From positions 19,224-83,223 of the forward strand of contig JAMFSI010000031.1 of NCBI GenBank assembly GCA_026225215.1: 64,000 nucleotides of DNA, given 5' to 3'. Each line of letters begins with the position of its first letter. Position 1 is the first letter of the stretch. This document shows, in pieces, positions 51,901-59,313 of the stretch. Below the pieces are notes generated by a model. The model was not told the origin of the DNA. It made no database searches and saw nothing but the letters and a program-made list of their open reading frames with translations. Made by a program: the position numbers and the translations under genes. Origin of the DNA: Sphingomonas palustris (GTDB lineage Bacteria; Pseudomonadota; Alphaproteobacteria; Sphingomonadales; Sphingomonadaceae).

Positions 51901-52382
51901 TGCTCGGATTGATGCGCGGTCAGCGAGCTTTTCGCAGCATGGTCGTCGCCCGCCAGAACGAGCGCACCACCATTGCGCGCGGTGCCTTCGAAATTGGCAA
52001 GCTTGAGCGCTTCGCAAGCGCGATCGACACCCACGCCCTTGCCATACCACAAAGCAAACACGCCATCGACGCGCGGCTTGCCGTACCAGCCCAATTGCTG
52101 CGAGCCGCGCAATGACGTCGCCGCCAATTCCTCGTTCAGCCCCGGCTCGAAGCGGATGTCATGCGCCGTGAGCAGTTTTTCACTAGCCCATAATTGGGCA
52201 TCGAGCGTAGTGATCGGTGACCCGCGATAGCCGCTGACAAAGCCGCCCGTGTTGAGCCCCGCGGCTTTGTCGCGCCGCGCCTGGTCGAGCAACAAGCGCA
52301 CCACGCCCTGCAGTGAGGACAGCATCACTTGTCCATCGATCTGGCAATATTTGTCGTCCAGCGTGACGACGGATTTGGTCAA
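48915..52382 (-). CDS. Indolepyruvate:ferredoxin oxidoreductase-type fused enzyme
   Basis: A 1155-residue fused 2-oxoacid oxidoreductase. The N-terminal part holds a pyrimidine/TPP-type domain ('GFVSGYRGSPITTLDAQLWA'). The middle has a TPP-binding half with 'FCSGCPHNTSTVVPEGS' and an Fe-S segment with Cys clusters ('CEGCGDCSKQSNC', 'CNKDYSCVKGFCPSF'). The C-terminal gamma domain has 'VTGIGGTGVLTVGALIAMAA' and 'MTGMAQKGGAVTSHIRVG'. A TTG at 52382 is the start: AGGAG lies 7 bases before it, while the reading further upstream runs through a palindrome. The family oxidatively decarboxylates 2-oxoacids to acyl-CoA. Relatives OecC and EdcC act in estrogen degradation by sphingomonads. Substrate here is unknown. 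Confidence 0.88.
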   Translation of the reverse strand: MTKSVVTLDDKYCQIDGQVMLSSLQGVVRLLLDQARRDKAAGLNTGGFVSGYRGSPITTLDAQLWASEKLLTAHDIRFEPGLNEELAATSLRGSQQLGWYGKPRVDGVFALWYGKGVGVDRACEALKLANFEGTARNGGALVLAGDDHAAKSSLTAHQSEHTLIAGFIPVLYPATTDDLLAMGQFGWAMSRASGLYVGLKAVTDTLDLTSTVTLPGIEFPIIMPERSGPDLNLVRGMGALLQEEMVVDHRLPMAQLFARANGLDRVTIDGESRQLTIVSAGKAWLDVCQALADLGMGMEQCRAAGVRVVKLGLIWPLDPVFARDACGGSAEVLVVEEKRPVIEDQLARAFYGRAGAPVISGKLDPEGAPLLPAIGVLDPGSVRRTLVRRLAALGRLSEAARARDQALCALEQGARNLKPTAIRPAFFCSGCPHNTSTVVPEGSTAMGATGCHGLAHYMPERRTMQTVGMGAEGTPWIAAQSFVDTPHMFQNLGDGTYTHSGLLAIRASVAALSNITYKILYNDAVAMTGGQPAEGALTPQQIVRELLVEGVSPVVLVSDDPTRFKPADLPKGLRVLHRDHLDEVQRELREGKGTSAIVYEQTCANEKRRRRKRGAAADPDMRLAINPAVCEGCGDCSKQSNCLSIEPIETEFGRKRAIDQSSCNKDYSCVKGFCPSFVSVRGATLKRRSFDREELARRVSQLPVTPATIGDYAMLVTGIGGTGVLTVGALIAMAAHLEGRVAKVLDMTGMAQKGGAVTSHIRVGSDTAAIPSARLRAGQADAIIACDLVVTSSPDVLILASGDTRLVANADVAPTGEFQTNKDMDLSASRFVTAMARRIEPAHIETVRAGALATRLLGDAIYTNLFMIGFAQQRGLLPVSHAALEEAIRLNGVKVPDNLSAFSLGRLAAVDPEALWQLTGESREEVGEPQRLVAMLDSREALLKAYQNADYAAQYRRFIDDIAARLAARGIGDAEDFLREVARQLAKLMAYKDEYEVARLYSNPEFIAGLRDQFDGTFKLSVHLAPPLLPRGRDPRTGQPRKTEFGSWIFPLFRLLAKGKSLRGGAFDPFGYTGERRMERALIGEYRAMIGDLVERIMPEQLALATIIAAAPDAVAGYGAVKQAGVDRYRDKLAELLARLPAGADSSTPALVTSA

Positions 52383-52426
52383 GTGTGCGCTCCTATTGGT
52401 GTCTGATCCGAAACTTCGTTTCGGAT

Positions 52427-52512
52427 AGTCTGTGCCGTCCCGCTCCCCCGGCCCAACCACCCGTTAAAGGCCCTGTGGGTGGTTGGGCCGGGGGAGCGGG
52501 ACGGCACAGACT
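52427..52512. repeat. Long perfect inverted repeat
   Basis: Arms at 52427-52462 and 52477-52512 match over 36 bases around the 14-base loop GTTAAAGGCCCTGT. An imperfect extension (GAAACTTCGTTTCG against TGAACTTTGTTTCG) lengthens the stem on the outer side. It lies between the AraC regulator stop and the IOR start. A strong stem without a T run suggests mRNA processing, attenuation or REP-like function. Confidence 0.9.
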
Positions 52513-52568
52513 TCGAAACAAAGTTCAGTGAAGCTAAATTAGCGCAGCTAATTTCGGTTCAAACGCCA

Positions 52569-53639
52569 TCACTGGAGCAGATTGCTCCCCGCCGCCAGTT
52601 GCAGATAATCGGGAGCAAGTGCATCTGCCGGCTCCGACAAGTCTTGGGACAAGTCCAGCTCACCACCGCGAAACTCGCGTGGATTCTGCTTGAACACCCG
52701 TTTGAACATGCGGCTGAAATGCGCCGGGCTCTTGAAACCCACCCCATAAGCGATCTCGCTGATCGAGATATCGCGTGGATCGGAGGCGAGCAGCCAATTG
52801 CGCGCTTTTTCCAGCCGCTGTTCCCACACCAGTCCCGAAAACGAAGCGCCCTTGAGCCGCAGCAGGAACGACAGATAGCGCGGCGAAATTCCGCAGCCGC
52901 GCGCGACCATCGCGGTCGAAAGTTGCGGGTCCGAGAGATGGACTTCGATGAAACGGAGCACATCGGCCAGCCGCCGGTCTGCGATCGACTGGCGCAAAGG
53001 TGCGCTGTCGGCGTCGGCACGGACCGCGTGGCCGATCACTGACAGCGCGCATTCCACCAATTGCCGGGCAGCCACTTCGCTCAGCCGATCATCGGCTTCG
53101 AAGACATCGGTCAGGATTTTCTCGGCTATAGCCAGTTCGGGCGCCAACTCCGGCCCGCCCCCGTGCTGGCCGACGGCCATGAACAGACCGGTGCTGAAAT
53201 CATGCGGGATAAAGCTGCGCAGGATATGCGTCGGCACGGTCAGATGCAGCATTTCGTGAACATGATCGGCATCGGTCTGGCACTCGATGAAAAACGGTGA
53301 CATCGAACGGGTGATGACGAAATCGCCGGGGTGAGCGATACGGTTGCCGCATTGATTGGAAAAGGCCAGCCGGCCCCGTTTTACGAACCACAGAATCGAA
53401 ATGTCGGTGGCATCCTCGCGGATATGCTGGCGCGTGCGGCGAAAGGACAGATTAGTGGCCGAACGCTGGCGGATGATCGAAATCGGCCCGACCGCTTTGC
53501 GCTCGGAACGCACATCGATGATCGAGGCATCCTCGATCCAGAAATCGCCGCGATAATATTCCAGATCGCGTTCACCGCGAAAGCGGCTCTGACAATCCCG
53601 AAAATTGCGCCGGTCGATGTTGAACAGCGTTTCCGCCAT
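52569..53639 (-). CDS. AraC-family transcriptional regulator (AraC_binding_2 type)
   Basis: A 356-residue AraC-type regulator. An N-terminal ligand-binding region of the FeaR/AraC_binding_2 kind is followed by the C-terminal double HTH ('LSTAMVARGCGISPRYLSFL', 'DISISEIAYGVGFKSPAHFS'). GGGAG precedes the ATG at 53639. It is followed by a strong hairpin and then the giant IOR gene on the same strand, and lies 185 bases downstream of the crotonase gene. It is a candidate activator of the neighbouring catabolic genes. Confidence 0.87.
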   Translation of the reverse strand: MAETLFNIDRRNFRDCQSRFRGERDLEYYRGDFWIEDASIIDVRSERKAVGPISIIRQRSATNLSFRRTRQHIREDATDISILWFVKRGRLAFSNQCGNRIAHPGDFVITRSMSPFFIECQTDADHVHEMLHLTVPTHILRSFIPHDFSTGLFMAVGQHGGGPELAPELAIAEKILTDVFEADDRLSEVAARQLVECALSVIGHAVRADADSAPLRQSIADRRLADVLRFIEVHLSDPQLSTAMVARGCGISPRYLSFLLRLKGASFSGLVWEQRLEKARNWLLASDPRDISISEIAYGVGFKSPAHFSRMFKRVFKQNPREFRGGELDLSQDLSEPADALAPDYLQLAAGSNLLQ

Positions 53640-53824
53640 GGCTTGTCTCCCAGACGACGCAGTAGCCGCGCCCGCTGATCGGGTACGATCCGCGCTGGCC
53701 GACTCATGCCGATCCAATCCCAATATGCGCCGATGGCGGGCGAATTGCTCTGCAAGTCATGCAGCATCCTCCGCATCTGGCGCAAACCGACGTGATGCCA
53801 CTCATCACGGGTCGGCAAAGGCCT

Positions 53825-54796
53825 CTAGCCTTTCCGGCCCTTCATGCTCAGGCGCCATTCGGGCGGGTAGTTCAGGTCATTATCCTTCACGACGGTGCCG
53901 ATACCCTTCTGGAAGGTGCTGTCCTTGCCGAGATTGACGTCGTCGGCGCTGTCGTCGGTCATTGCCGGCAGCACGCCTTCGACGAAGCCGGTGAGCAGGC
54001 TGCCCATATATTCGCCGCGGTGCTGCTTATAGAGTTCCATGAAGGTCTTCTGCACTACCACCACGTCGAGCGGCCGGGTGATCGAACAGGCATGGGCGTA
54101 TTTGGCGGTTTCCGCCTCCAACTGGTCGCGCGGGACCACCTTGTTGACGAAATTGCAGTCATACATGTCCTGCGCCGTGAACGGACGGCCGGTGAACAAC
54201 ATTTCCATGAATTTGCGCGGCCCCATCATCTCGGCCCATTGCCACAGACGCGGACCCCAGCCGGCGTAACGGAAGGCGGGATGGCCGAACAAGGCGTCAT
54301 CTGACGAGACAATCAAATCGGCATCGGCGCAGCAGTAGAAGTGCCAGCCGTAGCAATAGCCCTTGGCCTCGATGATGCTGATTTTCTTGAATTCCTGCAG
54401 CGGCCGGTTACCTGAGCGCGCCTTGGCATAATAATCGGTCAGCCCGTGGAGATAGCGGAACGAGCCCACCGGCGGATATTTGACATCGGGATCGTCGATT
54501 TCCAGATCGACCAGGAAATTGTCACCCTGCTGGGGGTTGAGATAGAGGTCGCCGTGCTCGTTGAGATCGCCGCCGCTGCCCAGATGGTCGCCCATGCCGC
54601 GGATCACCAGCACCTTCACATCATTGTCGATGTTAGCCTTGTGGACCAGTTCGGCGAAGCGAGCGCGCATGCCGATGGTTGCGGTATTGTGCTTGTCGAG
54701 GCGGTCGAAGGTGATCGTGGCGATCTTGGTGGCCTTGTCCTTGACGTAAAGGACGTGCTTTTCAGCCTCCTTCTTATGGTCGGCAATGGTCTCCAT
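53825..54796 (-). CDS. Crotonase-superfamily protein lacking catalytic glutamates (second paralogue)
   Basis: A 323-residue close paralogue of the protein at 26564-27529. Shared blocks are 'KGYCYGWHFYCCADADLIVS', 'FGHPAFRYAGWGPRLWQWAE', 'EMLFTGRPFTAQDMYDCNFV', 'VVPRDQLEAETAKYAHACSI' and 'QKTFMELYKQHRGEYMGSLL'. The classical Glu residues are again replaced (Tyr and Ala positions), so the two copies share a conserved non-canonical active site. The ATG at 54796 after GGGAGAGC is preferred. It lies between two AraC regulators, of which the downstream one is on the same strand and the other is divergent. Confidence 0.86.
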   Translation of the reverse strand: METIADHKKEAEKHVLYVKDKATKIATITFDRLDKHNTATIGMRARFAELVHKANIDNDVKVLVIRGMGDHLGSGGDLNEHGDLYLNPQQGDNFLVDLEIDDPDVKYPPVGSFRYLHGLTDYYAKARSGNRPLQEFKKISIIEAKGYCYGWHFYCCADADLIVSSDDALFGHPAFRYAGWGPRLWQWAEMMGPRKFMEMLFTGRPFTAQDMYDCNFVNKVVPRDQLEAETAKYAHACSITRPLDVVVVQKTFMELYKQHRGEYMGSLLTGFVEGVLPAMTDDSADDVNLGKDSTFQKGIGTVVKDNDLNYPPEWRLSMKGRKG

Positions 54797-55002
54797 TTTC
54801 GCTCTCCCGTGGATCATTGATCTTTCTCTGCGCGGGAACTGCCACAGGTGTGGGCAAGGGTATTGGCAATAGACGCAGCGGCGTCGATAGGGTGCGCGAT
54901 TTCTCTGGCTGGCGGTCGCCCCCGATGTTAGCTTACCGATCCCGTTGTAGAGCCCCCCCGCGTGAGGTGCTCGCAGGGCGAGGATCGGACAAGGACACGC
55001 AG

Positions 55003-56067
55003 GTGACCGGGGAAAGCTTTTTCAGTCTCGAAGGGCCGCTCGACATGGCCCCCGGCGATGGCCAATGCCGCGCCGCCAATTTCCACGGCCTGGCCGACTG
55101 GGCGCGGCAACATGGTCGCGATGCCCGCGGCATCGTCGAGCGGCGCGGCATGGACGCGCATGTGCTGGCCGACCCCGAAAGCCTGATCGCGCCGCAGCAA
55201 TTGGCCGATGTGCTGGAGGATTGCAGCACCTTGTTCGATGATCCGTTGTTCGGGCTGCACCTCGCCTCCGTCCAGGACCCCGACGTGTTCGGCTGCGTCA
55301 CCGCGCTATGCCGCGCCGCGCCAACGGTACGCGCCGGCATCCGCTGCCTGATCGATTATCTCCCGGTGATCCACGCCCCCGATTGCGAAGTGGTGCTGGT
55401 GGAGGGGCACGAAACCGCTGAACTGACCTGGCTGGTCAACACCGATCTCGGGCTGAACGATCAGGCCAATTACCAGGCGGCGATGCTGAATGTGAAGCTG
55501 CTGAAAGCGATCGGTGGCAATCAGTTCAAGCCGAGCTGGATCAGCGTTTCCGCCGACGCCCGTCACGCCGACCTGCCCGATCTCGAGCGCACGCTGGGCT
55601 GCCGGGTGCGGCTGCGCAGCCAGCACAATTCGGTGGCCTTTCCAGTGAATACGCTCGATCTGCCGGTGCCGAGCGCCAATCGCCTGCTGTTCCGGCTGCT
55701 CGGTGGCTATCTCGAACAAGTCAAACACGCCCAAAGCCGCTCGATCGTGGAACGGGTGGAAAGCTATGTTCGCGGTGCGCTGGCGACGGGGACTTGCTCG
55801 ATCGAACGCTGCGCCGACAAGACCGGCATGTCGGTGCGCACCTTGCAGGCGCGGCTCGCGGCGCAGTCGGCGCGCTTTTCCGAACTGGTGGAGGGCCAAC
55901 GCGAGCGGCTCGCCAAGGGCTATCTCGCGCAGCGCATGCTGACACTGGACGAAATCGCCGACCGGCTCGGCTATGGCGAGCAGACCAGTTTCGGGCGGGC
56001 GTTCAAGCGCTGGACCGGAATGACGCCGCAACATTACCGCGCGACAGCGGCGCAGGTCGAGGCCTAA
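55003..56067 (+). CDS. AraC-family transcriptional regulator (Arabinose_bd type)
   Basis: A 354-residue AraC-type regulator with an N-terminal Arabinose_bd domain ('GMDAHVLADPESLIAPQQLA', 'AAPTVRAGIRCLIDYLPVIH') and a C-terminal HTH ('SIERCADKTGMSVRTLQARL', 'LTLDEIADRLGYGEQTSFGR'). A GTG at 55003 after AAGGACACGCAG is preferred over an upstream in-frame start at 54817, which would add an unconserved 62-residue tail. It is divergent from the second crotonase gene, so autoregulation and control of that gene are plausible. Confidence 0.85.
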   Translation: MTGESFFSLEGPLDMAPGDGQCRAANFHGLADWARQHGRDARGIVERRGMDAHVLADPESLIAPQQLADVLEDCSTLFDDPLFGLHLASVQDPDVFGCVTALCRAAPTVRAGIRCLIDYLPVIHAPDCEVVLVEGHETAELTWLVNTDLGLNDQANYQAAMLNVKLLKAIGGNQFKPSWISVSADARHADLPDLERTLGCRVRLRSQHNSVAFPVNTLDLPVPSANRLLFRLLGGYLEQVKHAQSRSIVERVESYVRGALATGTCSIERCADKTGMSVRTLQARLAAQSARFSELVEGQRERLAKGYLAQRMLTLDEIADRLGYGEQTSFGRAFKRWTGMTPQHYRATAAQVEA

Positions 56068-56093
56068 ATTCCTCCCCGGCACGGGGAGGAATT
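56067..56093. terminator. Bidirectional terminator-like hairpin
   Basis: AATTCCTCCCCG (56067-56078) and CGGGGAGGAATT (56082-56093) form a perfect 12-base stem with the 3-base loop GCA. It lies between the convergent AraC and oxidoreductase genes and overlaps both stop codons. AAT and TTA ends give weak T-rich tails on both strands. A related stem without the AT flank is at 60926-60948. Confidence 0.85.
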
Positions 56094-57069
56094 AGTCCAT
56101 CACCATCAATATCCGCCCCGCGGCTTTTCCCGAAAACGCCTCGTTCATCGCCCGCGCATAATCGGCTATGCCATAGCGCGCCGCGATCGCCGGTCGGATT
56201 ACGCCCTGCGCGGCCAGTTCTTTCACCTGGCGACCACCTTCGGCCAACAGGTCGGGGCGTTCCATTCCGGCATGACGCACATGCACGCCGACCAGGCTGG
56301 CGCTCTTGAGCAGCGCGAGGTTGGTCTTGAGCGCCGGAATCCCTGCCGGAAAACCCACGACCAGATGCCGGCCATCGTAGCCCAGCGTGCGAAACGCCAG
56401 TTCGGTGGCCTCGCCGCCGACGCCGTCGAAAACGATGTCGATGGGCTTGCCGCTGTTTGCCGTCTTGACCTGATCGCGCCAATCACCGGCACCAGTCACG
56501 ACGGTCGCATCCGCCCCACCTGCCAGCGCGGCCGCCCGCTTTTCCTCACTGGAGGCGGAGGCGACGACACGCAGGCCAAGATGCTTGCCCACCTGGATCG
56601 CGGCAAAGCCGGTGCCGCCAGCCGCGCCCAGCACCAGCAGTGTCTCGCCCGCGCGCGCGCGCGCACGATCGATCAGCGCGTGCCAGGCGGTGAGGTAATT
56701 GACGCTGAAGATCGCCGCGGTTTCCAGATCCATGCCCGAGGGGACATGATGGACATTGCTCGCCGCGAAAAGGCCGATCTCGGCGAGAATGCCGCCCATC
56801 GCCGTACCATAGACGCGGTCGCCTATCGCAAAGCCGGTCACCCCCTCACCCAGCGCTTCAACCACGCCGGCATATTCGCTGCCCGGAATGAACGGTAACG
56901 GCGGCTTGAACTGGTATTCGCCGCGCGCGGTCAGAACGTCGACATAGGAAATCCCCGCAGCCTTGATCGCCACACGCAACTGACCTGCCGCCGGGGCGCC
57001 CGGATCATGCTGTACCAGGCGGTAGCTTTCGGGCGGCCCGAATTCGTGGCCGATTACGGCAAAAGGCAT
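56092..57069 (-). CDS. NADPH:quinone oxidoreductase-type medium-chain reductase
   Basis: A 325-residue zinc-less medium-chain reductase. 'GSEYAGVVEALGEGVTGFAI' is the GroES-like domain and 'LLVLGAAGGTGFAAIQVGKH' the cofactor loop, followed by 'DATVVTGAGDWRDQVKTANS'. It is related to quinone oxidoreductase and enoyl reductases. It is single between a terminator-like hairpin and a GC-rich repeat. Reaction and acceptor cannot be decided from the sequence. Confidence 0.88.
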   Translation of the reverse strand: MPFAVIGHEFGPPESYRLVQHDPGAPAAGQLRVAIKAAGISYVDVLTARGEYQFKPPLPFIPGSEYAGVVEALGEGVTGFAIGDRVYGTAMGGILAEIGLFAASNVHHVPSGMDLETAAIFSVNYLTAWHALIDRARARAGETLLVLGAAGGTGFAAIQVGKHLGLRVVASASSEEKRAAALAGGADATVVTGAGDWRDQVKTANSGKPIDIVFDGVGGEATELAFRTLGYDGRHLVVGFPAGIPALKTNLALLKSASLVGVHVRHAGMERPDLLAEGGRQVKELAAQGVIRPAIAARYGIADYARAMNEAFSGKAAGRILMVMD

Positions 57070-57136
57070 ATCCAGATCCTTTCAGAAGGAAATACTGAGG
57101 GCTATCGCATGTATGACGACGGCGTGGGTAAGGCCT

Positions 57137-57236
57137 TCCCCTCCCGCTTGCGGGAGGGGCTAGGGGTGGGCAGAACCTCGAGCAACGTCGCGTTTAACCC
57201 GCGCACCCCAGTTCCCTCCCGCAAGCGAGAGGGGAG
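57137..57236. repeat. GC-rich inverted repeat, CCCGCTTGCGGGAGGGG family
   Basis: Arms near 57137-57171 and 57203-57236 are inverted copies of the CTCCCGCTTGCGGGAGGGG element. It lies between two minus-strand genes (SDR and oxidoreductase). The right arm has a base difference in its stem (AAGCGAGAGG), so it is an older or degraded copy. Confidence 0.85.
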
Positions 57237-57253
57237 AGTTCAGCCATGCCAGT

Positions 57254-58012
57254 TCAATGTTGCCCGCCATCGCAGCGAACTAGCGAACCGGTGACGTTTA
57301 CTGAAGCAGGACTGGCCAAGTAGAGCGCAGCAGTGACGATCTCTTCGGGGTTCGCGGCATGACCGCGCGGGATCGCGATCGGCCCCTGCCCTTTGTCCGG
57401 CCACGCCTCGACGATATCGGTACGGAATGCGCCCGGCGACAGCGTATTGACCCGGACGTGCGGCGCATATTCCCAGGCAAGGCTGCGCGACATCGCATTC
57501 AGCGCCGCCTTGGACGAACCATAAGGCACGACTTGCGGCAGCGGCATCAGTGAACCGGAAGACGTGACATTGATGATGCAGCCGACGCCATGCATCTCGG
57601 CGTGATCATACATCCGCTTGCCGATCTGCGAAGCCAGGCGGAACGGACCCTTGAAGTTGAGATTGACCACCGCATCGAACAGCGCCTCGGTCACTTCATG
57701 GCTGGGCGCACGCGGGCTCATACCGGCGTTATTCACAAGGATATCCACATGGCCGAAGGCGGCGTAAGCCTCCTCGACCAAGCGGTCGCATTCCGCCCAG
57801 CGACCGACATGCGCTGCAATCGCCACCGCCTTGCGCCCCAGCGCACGGCATTCCTCGGCGACCTTCTCGCAATTTTCGAGCTTGCGGCTGGCGATGATCA
57901 CATCGGCGCCACGCGCGGCGAAGGCTTTGACCATCTGATAGCCGAGGCCGCGCGAGCCGCCGGTGACCAGCGCGACCTTGCCGGTGAAATCGAACAAGGG
58001 GTCCACGCTCAA
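57254..58012 (-). CDS. Short-chain dehydrogenase/reductase (LvaD-like position)
   Basis: A 252-residue SDR. 'GKVALVTGGSRGLGYQMVKA' is the glycine motif, NNAG is in 'NNAGMSPRAP', Ser is in 'INVTSSGSLMPLPQVVPYGS' and the YxxxK motif is 'YGSSKAALNAMSRSL'. The TTG at 58012 overlaps the stop of the acyl-CoA dehydrogenase; a GTG two codons later is the alternative start. It is the last gene of the MarR-headed operon with the kinase-like and dehydrogenase genes. The LvaD SDR of levulinate metabolism occupies the same relative position in another genus. Confidence 0.88.
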   Translation of the reverse strand: MSVDPLFDFTGKVALVTGGSRGLGYQMVKAFAARGADVIIASRKLENCEKVAEECRALGRKAVAIAAHVGRWAECDRLVEEAYAAFGHVDILVNNAGMSPRAPSHEVTEALFDAVVNLNFKGPFRLASQIGKRMYDHAEMHGVGCIINVTSSGSLMPLPQVVPYGSSKAALNAMSRSLAWEYAPHVRVNTLSPGAFRTDIVEAWPDKGQGPIAIPRGHAANPEEIVTAALYLASPASVNVTGSLVRCDGGQH

Positions 58013-59313
58013 GGCTGCCTGGCGTCAGGATAGCGCGCCAGCGCGGCGGCGGTGCGCGTCGGGATATGTTCGCTGGGAAACATGCCTTCGGCTGGTTTGG
58101 CGCGTTTGAGATAAGCACGGGCGAGTTGCGAGCGATGCGCGTCGGTGGGGCCGTCGGCAAAGGCCAGCGCCATATTGCCGCCATACCATTTGGCCAGTGG
58201 CATATCGAGCGAGATACCCAGCGATCCGTGAATCTCCAGCGCCCGCCCGACGATATCGGCATAGACCGAGGCCATCGCCACCTTGCACATGCCGATATGC
58301 TTGCGCGCCGCCCCGTGCTTCATGCGCCCGGCCTCGATCTCATCGATGATCCAGGCGGTCTTGAGCACGAGCAGGCGGAATTGTTCGAGCTGAATCACTG
58401 AATCGGCGATCTTGGCCTGCACCAGTTGATGATCGCCGAGCATCATCCCCTTGGTGTGGCGCGAGACCGCCCGCTCCAGCATCATGTCGAGCGCGCGTTG
58501 GCACATGCCGACGGTGCGCATGGCATGGTGGATACGACCGCCGCCGAGCCGGGCCTGCGCCACCTTGAAGCCCTCACCCGGATTGCCGAGCATGTGATCG
58601 AGCGGCACCCGCACCTGGTTGTAATGAATATGCGCGTGATGACCGTTCTCGGGATCGGTATCGCCGGCGATGGCGACATTGCGCAGGATGTCGATGCCGG
58701 GCGTGTCGGTGGGCACGATGAACATGCTCATCCGCTCGGTCAGCGGCGCCGCCGCGTCAGTGACGGCGATGACCAGCAGGAAGCTGGCGAATTTGGCATT
58801 GGACGAGAACCATTTTTCGCCCTCGATCACCCATTCGTCGCCTTCACGGGTAGCCTTGCAAGTGAACACCGCCGGGTCGGCGCCGCCTTGCGGTTCGGTC
58901 ATCGAGAAGCACGAGACGATGTCGCCAGCCATCAACGGCCCGAGGTATTTCTGCTTCTGTGCGGGCGTGCCGAACATCGCGAGAATTTCGGCATTGCCGG
59001 TATCCGGCGCAGCGGTGCCAAACACCACCGGCGCCCAGAACGAGCGGCCGATGATCTCATTCATCAGCCCGAGCTTGACCTGACCATAGCCCGGCCCACC
59101 CAGATGTGGCCCAAGATGGCAGGCCCACAGGCCCTGGGCCTTGACTTGTTCCTGCAACGGCTTGAGGTGGCGTTTGGCGGTTTTGTAGCCCGGATCGAAC
59201 TGTGCGCCTTGTTCGGGAAACAGCAGATCCATCGTCTCGCATTCCTCGCGGACGAAGCGTTCCATCCAATCGAGCTTGGCCTGGAATTCGGGCTCTACGC
59301 TGAAATCGATCAT
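58009..59313 (-). CDS. Acyl-CoA dehydrogenase (ACAD10/11-LvaC-like)
   Basis: A 434-residue acyl-CoA dehydrogenase, longer than the standard 380. 'SCFSMTEPQGGADPAVFTCK' is the FAD/substrate loop, 'GFKVAQARLGGGRIHHAMRT' and 'EIHGSLGISLDMPLAKWYGG' follow, and the C-terminus has 'DAHRSQLARAYLKRAKPAEG'. The ATG overlaps the phosphotransferase stop (ATGA) and the stop overlaps the SDR start. In the levulinate (Lva) and mammalian ACAD10/11 systems, a kinase partner activates a 4-hydroxyacyl-CoA before dehydrogenation. The same coupling is inferred here. Confidence 0.9.
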   Translation of the reverse strand: MIDFSVEPEFQAKLDWMERFVREECETMDLLFPEQGAQFDPGYKTAKRHLKPLQEQVKAQGLWACHLGPHLGGPGYGQVKLGLMNEIIGRSFWAPVVFGTAAPDTGNAEILAMFGTPAQKQKYLGPLMAGDIVSCFSMTEPQGGADPAVFTCKATREGDEWVIEGEKWFSSNAKFASFLLVIAVTDAAAPLTERMSMFIVPTDTPGIDILRNVAIAGDTDPENGHHAHIHYNQVRVPLDHMLGNPGEGFKVAQARLGGGRIHHAMRTVGMCQRALDMMLERAVSRHTKGMMLGDHQLVQAKIADSVIQLEQFRLLVLKTAWIIDEIEAGRMKHGAARKHIGMCKVAMASVYADIVGRALEIHGSLGISLDMPLAKWYGGNMALAFADGPTDAHRSQLARAYLKRAKPAEGMFPSEHIPTRTAAALARYPDARQP

